Assembly: GCA_938743325.2 (NCBI GenBank)
Contig: OW568871.1
Span: 434,001-498,000, forward strand
Direction: 5' to 3'
From: Pycnococcus provasolii
Lineage: Eukaryota; Chlorophyta; Pseudoscourfieldiophyceae; Pseudoscourfieldiales; Pycnococcaceae
Length of the DNA: 64,000 nucleotides
Every line of letters begins with the position of its first letter. Within the stretch, counting starts at the first letter, position 1. The position numbers were made by a program, and so were the translations under genes. The notes under the pieces were generated by a model, which was not told the origin of the DNA, did not search any database, and was given only the letters and a program-made list of their open reading frames with translations. Of this stretch, positions 51,532 through 60,843 are shown piece after piece.

Positions 51532-52821
51532 TTAGCTGTCTCTGGCCTGACTCTCGTCGTGGTACCAGAAACTCAACGCCATCCGACCGTCACGTGTGCA
51601 CGCACGAACCTCGTGAGGTGTACGCGAATCCGCGTAAAATACAACCAGGCGATTAAACGTTGGCGCAATGTCCGCCGGCGCGCCGTCACGTGAACGGGGA
51701 AACAGACGAATGCAACCTCCGTCAGACGCAACGTCCCAACCGTCCGGCGATAGGTAGAGCACGCACGTCAAGACGCGGCTTCGATTTCCTCGATTCGCGT
51801 TGTCGATGTGACGAACGTAAACGGAATCGGGAGGATACCAAGTAAGCATCGCCTTGTCGCGAAAGAGACTTTTTCGAGCGAGATCAGTCGCCACCGCCGA
51901 AGAGCTGCGCTCGCACGTGCGCACCGTATCGCAAAAGGCATCCGCATCAACCGCGCCAACCTCGTCAGGCGCAGGATTGTCAACCGCGCATCGTGCATCG
52001 TTCTCTCCGTCAACCACGCAGCCTTGCACTACGCGCAGTAAGACGGCATCAAGGGCCGCTGCAGCATCCGCCGCGCTTGGATCACTTCGCGCTTCCGCCG
52101 ACACGTCAACCCAGGTCATTTCGTCGCCACGGTCGCTCGGGCGCAGGCCGCCCTCAACCTCGCCGGCGGACAAACGACCATCCGATCGAACGCTTTCGGC
52201 CCAAGCGCGTACGCGACAGGCGCACTCGCGTGGCAAGAACGAGTCGACGACAGCGAAGCCTCGGCGTGCTAACGACATTGCGACGGCACCGGCGATCGCG
52301 TCCGTGCGTTGAGCGGTGCCTCCGACAAGCAACGGGATGCTGACGTGCAGCGCTCTCGCTTTTGGCCCGCCGTCACTCTGGTCGCCACGCGCCTTGACCT
52401 TGCGCACAGAAGCGCGCGCGTCAGCTGCCCTAATCGCAGCGCGTGGGGCAAGCGGCACGCGCGCTAGTGTATTCCCGGTCGTCTCGTCGCTCGCCACCAG
52501 CACCTCCCCGTCACTCTCGAGGGCCACGTCGCTCGCTCGCGTGTTCAGTGGCAGTGGCACGCGGACCGTCAAGGCATCCAGACCCTCGCACACGTCCACG
52601 GCATCCTCAGCCTCGTCGACCACATTAAACTGCGCAGCTAGTGCGAGCGCGCGATCGTACGCCGTCTGCACGTTTGAGCGCGCTTGACAAGCCTCCAGAT
52701 GCTTAGCCAGAAGACCTGATGAGCAGTAGTGCCGCGCGAGCGCGCCAAGCTCGGAGAGCTGAGACGCGTAGTCCTTCAGCGCCGTCTGCAGCGCGGTGGC
52801 GGCTGCGGCCTTAGCAGCCAT
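51532..52821 (-). CDS. EGLN/PHD-like prolyl hydroxylase (2-oxoglutarate/Fe(II) oxygenase)
   Basis: This is a 429-residue protein from ATG 52821. The N-terminal 170 residues are helical then Ala/Arg-rich. The catalytic domain covers about 180-425: helix-strand entry RRGFAVVDSFLP, then AMLTWYPPDSVYVRHIDNANRGNRSRVLTCVLYL with iron ligands H338 and D340. GGCIRLFPRS follows, then the distal His403 in RTPHEVRACTRDGR and 2-oxoglutarate Arg413. This matches the HIF prolyl hydroxylase pattern (YVRHVDNPN...CIYYLN...GG-x-LRIFPE...RNPHEV) closely. The usual substrates are prolines of regulatory or ribosomal/Skp1-type proteins, and these enzymes serve as oxygen sensors. Insertions near 265-300 distinguish it from animal EGLN. 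Confidence 0.92.
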   Translation of the reverse strand: MAAKAAAATALQTALKDYASQLSELGALARHYCSSGLLAKHLEACQARSNVQTAYDRALALAAQFNVVDEAEDAVDVCEGLDALTVRVPLPLNTRASDVALESDGEVLVASDETTGNTLARVPLAPRAAIRAADARASVRKVKARGDQSDGGPKARALHVSIPLLVGGTAQRTDAIAGAVAMSLARRGFAVVDSFLPRECACRVRAWAESVRSDGRLSAGEVEGGLRPSDRGDEMTWVDVSAEARSDPSAADAAAALDAVLLRVVQGCVVDGENDARCAVDNPAPDEVGAVDADAFCDTVRTCERSSSAVATDLARKSLFRDKAMLTWYPPDSVYVRHIDNANRGNRSRVLTCVLYLSPDGWDVASDGGCIRLFPRSRDGAPADIAPTFNRLVVFYADSRTPHEVRACTRDGRMALSFWYHDESQARDS

Positions 52822-53169
52822 GTTTCAGCAGTTTTGTATGTCCTCGAGCGAGACCGATCTTGATTTTAAAAACGTGCGTGTGAGCTCAAACATCAAGAGG
52901 TGGGGGGAAAGGGTCGGGCGCCATCATCATGGTCGGGATCCCGACAGGCTGGTAGTGGCCGACCTATACATGTCGGACTCTACAGGTGTATGCGTGTCGT
53001 CACGTACAAAACCTGTGTCACCTCTATGTAGGAAGGATCAAGCACAGCCACGCCGAACAAACATTATTCCCCTTACCTGTGCCTTAACTGTGCCGGCATT
53101 ATTCGTGTCCTCGCATTCGTGTACGTATTCACGCAGCACCATAAAAAGGTGTCTCCTCGCCTCGCTCCC
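52822..53169. promoter_or_regulatory. Divergent spacer
   Basis: This 348-bp spacer lies between the hydroxylase and the Pro-rich orphan. It contains GTCGGGATCCCGAC (palindrome, 52932-52945). No TTAGGG array and no gene are seen. Confidence 0.4.
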
Positions 53170-54261
53170 ATGGCGCGAGTAGGCACCACCCGCACGACGT
53201 CGACAGGGAAGAGTAAGGATATCTTTGAGGCGGAGTGGCCGAAGCGGCCCAGCACCAACGCCACGCCCCCGCCGCCCGACGGGTTGCCCAACGCAAAGAC
53301 CTTAACGGAAGAAGACGTCACCGGATCGCTCGACCATGACTTGGAGTTTCTCTCACCGGGACAGTTCTGGAGGAAAAACGCACTGCAAGGACCGGCAGCT
53401 AACGCGTGGGAAGACCGACGCGCTGGGCCGCTGCTCGGAAAGGTGAAGAACTCGCCGCCGCGCATACCGTCACCGCCGCCGAGGAAAGTACAGATTAGCG
53501 CGATAGACGAAATGCTCCAGAGCGCCGCAGGCATGCTCGCGTCCACGTCGGCGGCGCCACAGCGCGCAGATTCGCCGCCACAGCGCGCTGTGACGCCGCC
53601 GCCGCCGTCGAAACTACCCACGCACGCCAGAGGCGCGTCTGACTCTGCCGTGGCGTCGTCGGTGGCACCAACGAGGGTGAAGTCGTCGCCGCCGCGCCGA
53701 CGACCCCTGCCACCTCCGCCGGAGCCCAAGATCAGGACGACGACTCGCAAGGAACCATTCACCACGCCACGTAAGGAGCTTGAGGCGCCAGACGACGTGC
53801 GTCCACCTTCCGCGAGTCCCGCCATGCCGTCCTATCTTGGTCGAGAGGCGGCAGCACCGACGCACTCTCAGCAACTCGGGCACACATACGCGGAGGCAAC
53901 GGACGCGTACTTCAACGACGCGCCCATCTTCGTGCCTGCAAGTCAGCCGGGCGAGCGCTCGTTCGGAACGGCTCTTAACGGCCCGTCATTTCTGTTTCGC
54001 ACGCCACAGAGCGAGGCTGCGTCTGCATTCGCTGGGCAAGCAGCCGATGCGCATTCGTTCTCGCACAGCGGCCTGACGACACCGCAGATGCCGATCCCGA
54101 GTCCTGCGCGGAGTTCACACGACAGCGCGGGTGCATCCCGTCGTCCTGTGTGGGAGCCTCGCGAGTCCACGGATGCCGCAGGCCGCGCACGTGCGTTAGA
54201 GCGTCTTCACAACGACAAGGCGCGTCGGCTCGGGAGTGCGACGGACGTGTTGACACGTTGA
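53170..54261 (+). CDS. Pro/Ser-rich orphan protein
   Basis: This is 363 residues from ATG 53170; the upstream frame starts only with GTG. A short conserved-looking N-terminal segment (DIFEAEWPKRPS, LDHDLEFLSPGQFWRKNAL) is followed by a proline-rich region with PPPP and SPPR motifs (possible SH3/WW or kinase sites). A Ser/Thr-rich region follows, then a short basic C-terminal helix (AGRARALERLHNDKARRL). It is mostly disordered and probably a scaffold. The family is unknown. Confidence 0.6.
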   Translation: MARVGTTRTTSTGKSKDIFEAEWPKRPSTNATPPPPDGLPNAKTLTEEDVTGSLDHDLEFLSPGQFWRKNALQGPAANAWEDRRAGPLLGKVKNSPPRIPSPPPRKVQISAIDEMLQSAAGMLASTSAAPQRADSPPQRAVTPPPPSKLPTHARGASDSAVASSVAPTRVKSSPPRRRPLPPPPEPKIRTTTRKEPFTTPRKELEAPDDVRPPSASPAMPSYLGREAAAPTHSQQLGHTYAEATDAYFNDAPIFVPASQPGERSFGTALNGPSFLFRTPQSEAASAFAGQAADAHSFSHSGLTTPQMPIPSPARSSHDSAGASRRPVWEPRESTDAAGRARALERLHNDKARRLGSATDVLTR

Positions 54262-55102
54262 CACAAGGCCTATCCTATCTATACATGTAATTGAAAGTAC
54301 CGTACAAACAAACGAACGAACGTGTGAGAAAAAACAAACAAAAAAGAAAAATGCAAGTGCAAGTACTGTATCCAGGTCCTATTATCTATTCCCAAGTCGC
54401 GCTCAAGTGCAGGCCTGTTTCGACCCATAAACGAACGCGCGTTTGGAAGTCGTCAGCACCATACCTGTACCTACAGGGTGCGCTACAAACTCACACACTG
54501 TCACTTACAGTATGACAGTATGTGTTGTTATTGCTATCACCTTCTTCCATAGACTACCTTGGTTATCCTGAGAGAGACAAATCCTGGTTCGATACAGTAC
54601 ACTAGTACAGTAAGAAAAACGGTACAGTAGGTACATACGGCGCCATACATAAGTACCGTTTTGCTTACCGTGGTACAGTAGACTTACCAACAGTACATAC
54701 TATGTTACCCGGTACGATATCACAGCAACGTTACGGAACATGAAAACTACTTCTACATACCCCATGCATGACCCCGAACCAGTACTGTAACCCTACCCCA
54801 TGACCCCGAAACCCAGTAACCCTAACCAAGTAACCCACAACCCTAACCGAGTCCCTCCCAACCCTAACCGAGTAACCCACAACCCTAACCGAGTCCCTCC
54901 CAACCCTAACCGAGTCCCTCCCAACCCTAACCCTAACTCCCAACCCTAACGCGTTCCCCCCCCTCCCACCAGCCTCCCACCTGGGGCAGGTACCTGGGGC
55001 CTGCTTCGCGTTCGGCGGTTGCGATAAAATCCGCCTCATTCTCGCACGCGCACCCATTTCAAGTGTCGACAGGGTGTGTTAGGGTGCCGGCGTGTGTCAG
55101 GC
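54262..55102. promoter_or_regulatory. Spacer with TACAGTA words and a CCCTAACCGAGT array
   Basis: The first 450 bp are A+T-rich with at least eight TACAGTA/GTACTG words and ACCCGGTA at 54707-54714. Positions 54787-54953 hold a CCCTAA-derived higher-order array, 150-316 bp before the E(z) ATG. No gene is seen. Confidence 0.5.
54787..54953 (+). repeat. Higher-order CCCTAA array (AACCCTAACCGAGTCCCTCCC units)
   Basis: A telomere-like core, AACCCTAACC, is repeated with two alternating linkers, GAGTCCCTCCC and GAGTAACCCAC, at about 21-bp spacing, at least six times. Confidence 0.85.
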
Positions 55103-58100
55103 ATGCCGAAAACTCACTCTAAGAATAAGAATAAGAAGCACCTTCGTCTTTCGGGTGTCTTATCCAAGGCTGCTTCAGGTGGGGATTTAACGGGTGCTTC
55201 TTTAGCGGGTGCTTCTTTAGCGGGTGCTTCTGCTCATGCGGGTGGTGGTGGTGGTGCGCACGCTTCAGGAGGGAGTCATCATCGCCAAACCCCGGGAGGT
55301 TCTTTGCTCTTGAATCAAGTTGGAACCAAAGAGGGGGAACTCTCGCGTGATCGTGATGAACTCTCGCGTGATCTCGCCGCGCTCCCTGGCGTGCGGGCGC
55401 GACGCACATCGCTATCGCTTGGGGAACTTGACGCTGGCGTGGCGGCGGCGGTGGCGGCGGGAACAACACCCTTGACGAGAGGGGGAGGGAGTGCAAGTGC
55501 GGGCAGCCAGGGCAGACAGGACCAGCTGCGCCTCGCCCTCAAAAGAACCGTGCGTGCATGGGTGAAGCTCATGCGGAGGTCGCACACGTCCGAATCGAGA
55601 CTCACGAGCGCGTTCGAAGTCGCAGCGAACGCACAGAAGGCGCAAGAGGCGGCGGCGGAAAGACTCGCGACGCTGCGCGTGGCAGCCAGGCGCAAGTCGA
55701 GCGGAGGAAACCAAACGACGGGGAAAAGCACGCGAAGGGCACCGCCACCTGCAGATCAAGGCGGCGGCTCAGCTGGAAAGGGGGCGGCGCCTGCCGAGAA
55801 GTGGCACTTTGGGCGCGTGAGCTTGCCTGAGACCGGAAATGCGAGAGGTCAGGTCGCGCAGGTCACGGTGCGATCTCCTGAAAACCCAAAGGAACGCAAA
55901 CGCGTCGCAGTGGCCGTAACGAAGCTGTCGAAAGTCGAAAACGTGCCGGAGTACACGACGTGGCGAACCATATCGCGCAACATGATGTGTCCCACGGACC
56001 AGAGGCGCACGGTGCTCTACACGAACCCTACGGATGGTGAGGTGATGATCGCAAGCGACAACGAAACGAGCAGCAGCTCGGGAAGCTCCGACAGCGAAGA
56101 TGGCGACGACGACGACGAGGTTGCGAATCCGAAATCTGTGAGCCTCAGCAGAATCCTTCCTCCTGGCGCAACTGTCATGAATGCCGTCGGGAATGTGGGT
56201 CGCATTGTCGTGCACGAAGGACACGCGAACCACACGAAGCTGTCTCACGCCGCAGCGGCGAGCGAGCTACTCCTTGCGCGCACATGGGACGGCGCGGATG
56301 ACTACGTGCTCATCAATGCCGCGACCTCGTTCTTGCCGGAGGCGCCAAGCTCCTCCAAGAAGCGCCGCATCTCCAAGACGGAAGACGACTCGCCGAAGCC
56401 AAAGGACGGCTCGGTACTCGAGGCAACAGCTGCGGTGCGCGAGAAGATGCCTCTCGCCTCGAGCGGCAGCGCGCAGCTCGATCGAGGTATTTCCGAGCAT
56501 CGCATGCTGATGCGTGAGATCATGCTGGCACTTGGGATTGTGCTTCCGCAAGACGAGGGAGACGCGGCTTCTGTGACTGAGGCTGAGGTGGACGCAGGCT
56601 TCGACCGGTACGCATTTGCGCTTGCCGTGCGAGAGGAGGAACGCTCAGCGGCAAAGAAAGGTAAAAGTCCATCGAAGAAGAGGTTGGGTTTACCTTCGGA
56701 GAATCCGAAGGAAATGCGTCGCAGCGGACGCACATCGTCTACCGCCACAGCTGATATGTTGGCAGCCGATGACATCGGCGGCGACACATCCACTGCCGAT
56801 GTCATCGGATCTGGAGTGTCAGAATCAGCTCAGTCCTCAACCGCGGTGCTGCGCTCGCTTTTCTGCAGTAGGTGCATGGCGTACAATTGCAAGGTGCATG
56901 GCGTGGGGCAGAAGATGCAGCATCTGAAGAATGTCGCCTTGGGCCAGGCGAAGCGCGGGAAAGCTCCTGTGGCGTTTGTTGCACCTCCGTCGTGCCCCAC
57001 TTGTAGCACGGCGTGCTTCTACGGCACAAAAGCCACCGCTAAGCTTCTCGATCTTGATATGACGCAGATGTCGGCTATTCTGCGTGCTCGCACGTCACTC
57101 TCGATGGGAGGCAGTGGATTCTGGTGGAGTAAACGTGTTGCTGCTCACGCGGCGCAAAACACGGTCTCAGCTCCCGAGGGCCAGGTGGCGTCCCCTTCTG
57201 CGATCTCGAATCCGAACTCAGCACGCGGCATTGCCATTTGCTCGGTTGCGCGCTTCGTCTCCTCGCTCCTTGGCTCGGAGAGGGCGCCCACATGCGCGAC
57301 GATTGGCGCGTTTTTGAAAGCAGAAGCCGGCGGTTCGGCATCTCTTATCATGAACAAGGCGAGAGCAGGATCTGGCTCACACCAGCTATCGCTCACGCCA
57401 GCACGCCGTCGGCGTGGCGAGGCTGATGGTGCCACCGCCGCACAGGGGGCGCGCATGACTGCTCGTAAGGCGGCTAACCCCCTCGGTCTCCCCGCTTCGG
57501 ATGCAGAGATGTCCGATGGCGATGGGGTCGAGGAGGCTCAGGCTGCCAACGTTCCCGCGCGGCGACGTGGCGCCCAATTTGGGGCTGGCAAGCAGCAGGC
57601 TGACGCGAAAGCGCGCCGTCGCGCCGTCGCGTGGATGCGCCAACAGCAGATGAATGCCGTCACCACGAAGAGCGTCCCGAGCGAGTACAGGCCTTGCACG
57701 TGCGAGTCGACGTGCAACCCAACTACATGCAAGTGCGCCGCGGCGGGTAATTTCTGCGACCAATGGTGCGGCTGCTCGCCAGCATGCGCTTTGCGCTTCG
57801 CGGGGTGCCGTTGTCGCAAGTCGGCGTGCGGCACGCGGCAGTGTCCATGCTACGCCGCTGGGCGGGAGTGCGATCCATCGATTTGCAGGTGCTGCCCATG
57901 GGAGTCTGTGGAGCCGATCAGATTCTCCCAGGAGCAAACGAAGGGCAAGGCAGGGCTTCCGTTCTGGCGCCCAAAGGCTGGCGAGGCTGCAGCTGACGAA
58001 GGCGTTGACGGCGGCGTCTCAAACGGGGGCATCGTAAGGTCGCTTCGCGGCTACCCAGTGGATGTGCGCAAGGAGATTGCGGAGATGCTGTTCGAGGTCG

Positions 58101-58684
58101 TACCCGCGGACGTTTCGGAGGTGGTGGAGGCGGCGGCGGTTCCAACACATCAAACGACGGATGTTGAGAACAAGTGCCTGAACATGAATCTGCTCCTGCA
58201 CCGCCGCCGCCGCGTGCGGCTCGGCCTGTCTGACATTGCCGGATGGGGTGCATTCCTCGTCGACGGCGCGTTGAAGGGAGACTACATCGGCGAGTACACG
58301 GGCGAGCTTGTGCCACACCGCGAGGCTGATCGTCGTGGCAAGAAGTACGACCGCGAGGGTCTGAGCTTTTTGTTCGACCTGAATGATCGGTGGGTGCTCG
58401 ATGCGCGCCTGAAGGGCAACAAGCTGAAGTTTGCGAACCACAGCGTGAATGCCAACTGCCGGGCGCGCGTGATGCTAGTTCGCGGCGACCATCGCGTTGG
58501 CATCTATGCGAGCGAGGACATGCCCCCTCACACGGAGCTTTTCTACGACTACCGGTACGACGCGGACAACGCGCCTCACTGGGCTGGTGGCACCGGCCTA
58601 GCTGGCGCCGGTCGTCCTCGCGCCGCCGGGGACGCGAGCGGAACGCAGTCCCTTCCGCCGCCTCCGCCAATTGCGCAGGGTTGA
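55103..58684 (+). CDS. EZH: E(z)/EZH-type histone H3K27 methyltransferase (PRC2 catalytic subunit)
   Basis: This is 1,193 residues from ATG 55103. After a long low-complexity N-terminus come SANT-like regions and a Cys cluster (FCSRCMAYNCKVHG, CPTCSTACFYG; about 590-650) matching the E(z) MCSS zinc-binding segment. The CXC domain at about 865-930 has CTCESTCNPTTCKC, then FCDQWCGC and CRCRKSACGTRQCPC, with conserved Cys spacing. The SET domain follows at about 1036-1158 (GWGAFLVDGALKGDYIGEY, NHSVNANC, ELFYDYRYD). Pre-SET CXC plus SET is specific to E(z), which writes repressive H3K27 methylation with ESC and Su(z)12 partners. It is longer than animal EZH2 (746) because of Ser/Ala-rich inserts. 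Confidence 0.95.
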   Translation: MPKTHSKNKNKKHLRLSGVLSKAASGGDLTGASLAGASLAGASAHAGGGGGAHASGGSHHRQTPGGSLLLNQVGTKEGELSRDRDELSRDLAALPGVRARRTSLSLGELDAGVAAAVAAGTTPLTRGGGSASAGSQGRQDQLRLALKRTVRAWVKLMRRSHTSESRLTSAFEVAANAQKAQEAAAERLATLRVAARRKSSGGNQTTGKSTRRAPPPADQGGGSAGKGAAPAEKWHFGRVSLPETGNARGQVAQVTVRSPENPKERKRVAVAVTKLSKVENVPEYTTWRTISRNMMCPTDQRRTVLYTNPTDGEVMIASDNETSSSSGSSDSEDGDDDDEVANPKSVSLSRILPPGATVMNAVGNVGRIVVHEGHANHTKLSHAAAASELLLARTWDGADDYVLINAATSFLPEAPSSSKKRRISKTEDDSPKPKDGSVLEATAAVREKMPLASSGSAQLDRGISEHRMLMREIMLALGIVLPQDEGDAASVTEAEVDAGFDRYAFALAVREEERSAAKKGKSPSKKRLGLPSENPKEMRRSGRTSSTATADMLAADDIGGDTSTADVIGSGVSESAQSSTAVLRSLFCSRCMAYNCKVHGVGQKMQHLKNVALGQAKRGKAPVAFVAPPSCPTCSTACFYGTKATAKLLDLDMTQMSAILRARTSLSMGGSGFWWSKRVAAHAAQNTVSAPEGQVASPSAISNPNSARGIAICSVARFVSSLLGSERAPTCATIGAFLKAEAGGSASLIMNKARAGSGSHQLSLTPARRRRGEADGATAAQGARMTARKAANPLGLPASDAEMSDGDGVEEAQAANVPARRRGAQFGAGKQQADAKARRRAVAWMRQQQMNAVTTKSVPSEYRPCTCESTCNPTTCKCAAAGNFCDQWCGCSPACALRFAGCRCRKSACGTRQCPCYAAGRECDPSICRCCPWESVEPIRFSQEQTKGKAGLPFWRPKAGEAAADEGVDGGVSNGGIVRSLRGYPVDVRKEIAEMLFEVVPADVSEVVEAAAVPTHQTTDVENKCLNMNLLLHRRRRVRLGLSDIAGWGAFLVDGALKGDYIGEYTGELVPHREADRRGKKYDREGLSFLFDLNDRWVLDARLKGNKLKFANHSVNANCRARVMLVRGDHRVGIYASEDMPPHTELFYDYRYDADNAPHWAGGTGLAGAGRPRAAGDASGTQSLPPPPPIAQG

Positions 58685-58877
58685 TAGACTATCAGTCCTT
58701 TTTCCGTTTCTTTGACCACCCATCGTATTGTTGTTGCTAGCTAGTACTATGTTTTGAAGAATAAGATTGCTCCGTCTTTGAGTAATGGAACGTACTTTAC
58801 TACTTTGTTCAACGAACGTTTGTCATTCCCAAGGCACCATTCATTGACGTTAGTCTAACCACTCACTCGTCATTTAC

Positions 58878-59081
58878 ATGATGCGTGGTGGACCCATGTT
58901 CGGCGACGAATTTGACGATGACGACGACGACGACGAATTTGACGATAGTGAGTACAGCAGTGGTTGGGAGACGGACGACGGTGAAGACGACTCGGAGGAC
59001 GACGACGACGACGACGACGGCTCGCGCATTGTCGACATCACCAATCAAGAAAATGATCAAGAAGAAGAAACCGCCAACTGA
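58878..59081 (+). CDS. Tiny acidic protein ORF
   Basis: This is 67 residues from ATG 58878, over half Asp/Glu with GAC repeats, between a short MRGGPMFG start and an EEETAN end. Its stop codon is immediately followed by the stop codon of the opposite gene (59082), a zero-gap convergent junction. It could be a histone-chaperone-like acidic tail protein or a chance frame in a GAC microsatellite. Confidence 0.3.
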   Translation: MMRGGPMFGDEFDDDDDDDEFDDSEYSSGWETDDGEDDSEDDDDDDDGSRIVDITNQENDQEEETAN

Positions 59082-60251
59082 TTATCGTTGTAACGAAAAA
59101 GCTGTGACAGACTTTGCGACGTAGGTGATGAGCGCGAGCCGCTCGCCGGGAAGCAGCGTGGCGCCGAAGTCTTGCGTGCTGTCCAATGCGGAGGTGAGCG
59201 CGGGTGTATGTGCAGCGCCCGCCCGCAACACGCCAAGCGTGAGGCCCGCCCGCAGCAGCGCCGCCGCGAGGTGCTCCCTTCGGGCGGGGGACGTGTGCGC
59301 CAACGCCTCCGCCAGTGCGCCCTCAAGTTCCTGCGCCTCCTTCGACGCGGGCTCCTCGGGCGTGTGGTCGCCCTCGTCCTCATCCGTGAAGGGGGCCGCG
59401 GCCGCACCGTGCAGCGCGACAGCCTCGCGCACCCGCGCCATCCCCGAGCGCTTCGCGTCCGCCAGCAGCGTTGCTCGAATGCCAACAGGCCACCACACCT
59501 TCGACCATGTGAGGCCCGCCGAGGGGAAGGCGACGTTTAGCACCTCAATGAAGTACACCGTGAACACCGCGCAGGGCAGCAGAACGACCGGCACGCTCGC
59601 GCGGAACGCGGCGGTGGACGAGCGCAGCGCCAGCGCGACCACCAACATGTAGATGAGCAGCCAGAGCAGCACCGCCATGACGAAGGCGATGATACTCAAG
59701 AAGCGCGACATGCGAATCACGGCGCGGTAGAGCCCGCTCGGCGTCGGCTCCACCGCCACCTGCATCAGGAGGTACGTGGTGAAGAGCGTGAGGCACGCGG
59801 AGAACGCCGTCGCGAGGGCGACCGCGATGTTCTGCACGTCCCACAGGTCCGCCTTCCACGGCTGCTCCTGCCCCTCCGGCGTCGCCCGGAACTCCTCCAC
59901 GTCCACGGGGTTGAGCGCGGGGCTCACGAGTCCACTGAACAGGAGCGCCGAGACAACGTTGATCCCGCCCAGCACGGTGAGCGTGCGGTCGCGCAGTTCG
60001 TCCCGCGGGCACGCCATCAGCGCCGCCACCTCCGCGCTGCCGCCGCCGCCGAACGGCGTGCGCGGCTTGGCGTCCCACACGCCCCGGAGGCTGGTGCTCA
60101 GCACGGCCCGATCGGTATCGCTCCACCTGTGGTCGTGCTCCACACCCTCCATCCCGCTGCCCTCCAGCTCTGCCTCGCCTGGCGCCAACCACGCATTCCC
60201 AGCCCGCTTCAACGCCACGGACGCCCGCGTTATGCGCCGTAGCTGCTCCAT
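59082..60251 (-). CDS. Four-helix membrane protein, orphan
   Basis: This is 389 residues from ATG 60251. A cytosolic N-terminus of about 85 residues precedes four hydrophobic segments: TVLGGINVVSALLFSGLV (about 92-110), NIAVALATAFSACLTLFTTYLLM (about 140-165), FLSIIAFVMAVLLWLLIYMLVVALAL (about 185-210) and VPVVLLPCAVFTVYFIEVL (about 220-240). A 150-residue Ala/Glu-rich soluble tail follows. The long interhelical loop carries PW and DVEEF motifs. I cannot name the family. ACCCGGTA lies 42-49 bp before the start. Confidence 0.7.
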   Translation of the reverse strand: MEQLRRITRASVALKRAGNAWLAPGEAELEGSGMEGVEHDHRWSDTDRAVLSTSLRGVWDAKPRTPFGGGGSAEVAALMACPRDELRDRTLTVLGGINVVSALLFSGLVSPALNPVDVEEFRATPEGQEQPWKADLWDVQNIAVALATAFSACLTLFTTYLLMQVAVEPTPSGLYRAVIRMSRFLSIIAFVMAVLLWLLIYMLVVALALRSSTAAFRASVPVVLLPCAVFTVYFIEVLNVAFPSAGLTWSKVWWPVGIRATLLADAKRSGMARVREAVALHGAAAAPFTDEDEGDHTPEEPASKEAQELEGALAEALAHTSPARREHLAAALLRAGLTLGVLRAGAAHTPALTSALDSTQDFGATLLPGERLALITYVAKSVTAFSLQR

Positions 60252-60843
60252 CAATCACGTCGTGATTGTGGCCTCAACAAGCCGGCTGACTCACCCGGTA
60301 AAGTTTAAAATTAAAATTGGCTAAACTGGAACACATGGGAAACGAGGAGCGTACAAGACGATGTGAAAACGACTGGTCGACCACTTGAGTGACTGACTGG
60401 TCAGTGACCTGGCAGTTTGCGCGACTTGCATGCGCGACTTGCATGCGCGACGTAAAATGTAAAATGTAAAATGTAAAATGTTTCTGGCAGTTGCTCATCA
60501 GGCTGGTGAAACGAGAATTATTACCCGGGTAGTTCTTAACCTTAGCACTACTGTAATTGCCTTTTCTTACCAGCACTTGCCACTGCGCTGCTGCGCTGCG
60601 CTGCGTGTCAGTCACTCAGTCGGCGCGTCAGTTCGTTCGCGACACCAGACCACCACACCAGAGTAAACTTGACCAGACCGACCACCTGGCAGCGAGGTGG
60701 TCAGGTGGAGTTGTTGCGGCCTGGTCGTCCGTTGTGGTGGTTGCGGCCTGTTGCCACGGTCTAAGCCTCTAAGGTGGTGGAGCTCAACCTCCTGACGCAC
60801 GTGTCATCTTCATCATTACCCCTCCTGTGTCATTCCCTTCGTC
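60252..60843. promoter_or_regulatory. Divergent spacer with short tandem repeats
   Basis: This has ACCCGGTA at 60293-60300, followed by an A+T-rich GTTTAAAATTAAAATTGG. A GCGACTTGCATGC duplication and four GTAAAAT units (60418-60480) follow, then TTACCCGGGTAGTT near 60522. No TTAGGG array or gene is seen. Confidence 0.4.

Noticed and set aside
23740-52945. GGGATCC as a shared promoter word
   Set aside because: It occurs in several spacers, but the count is close to what chance gives for a 7-mer in 64 kb and positions relative to genes vary.
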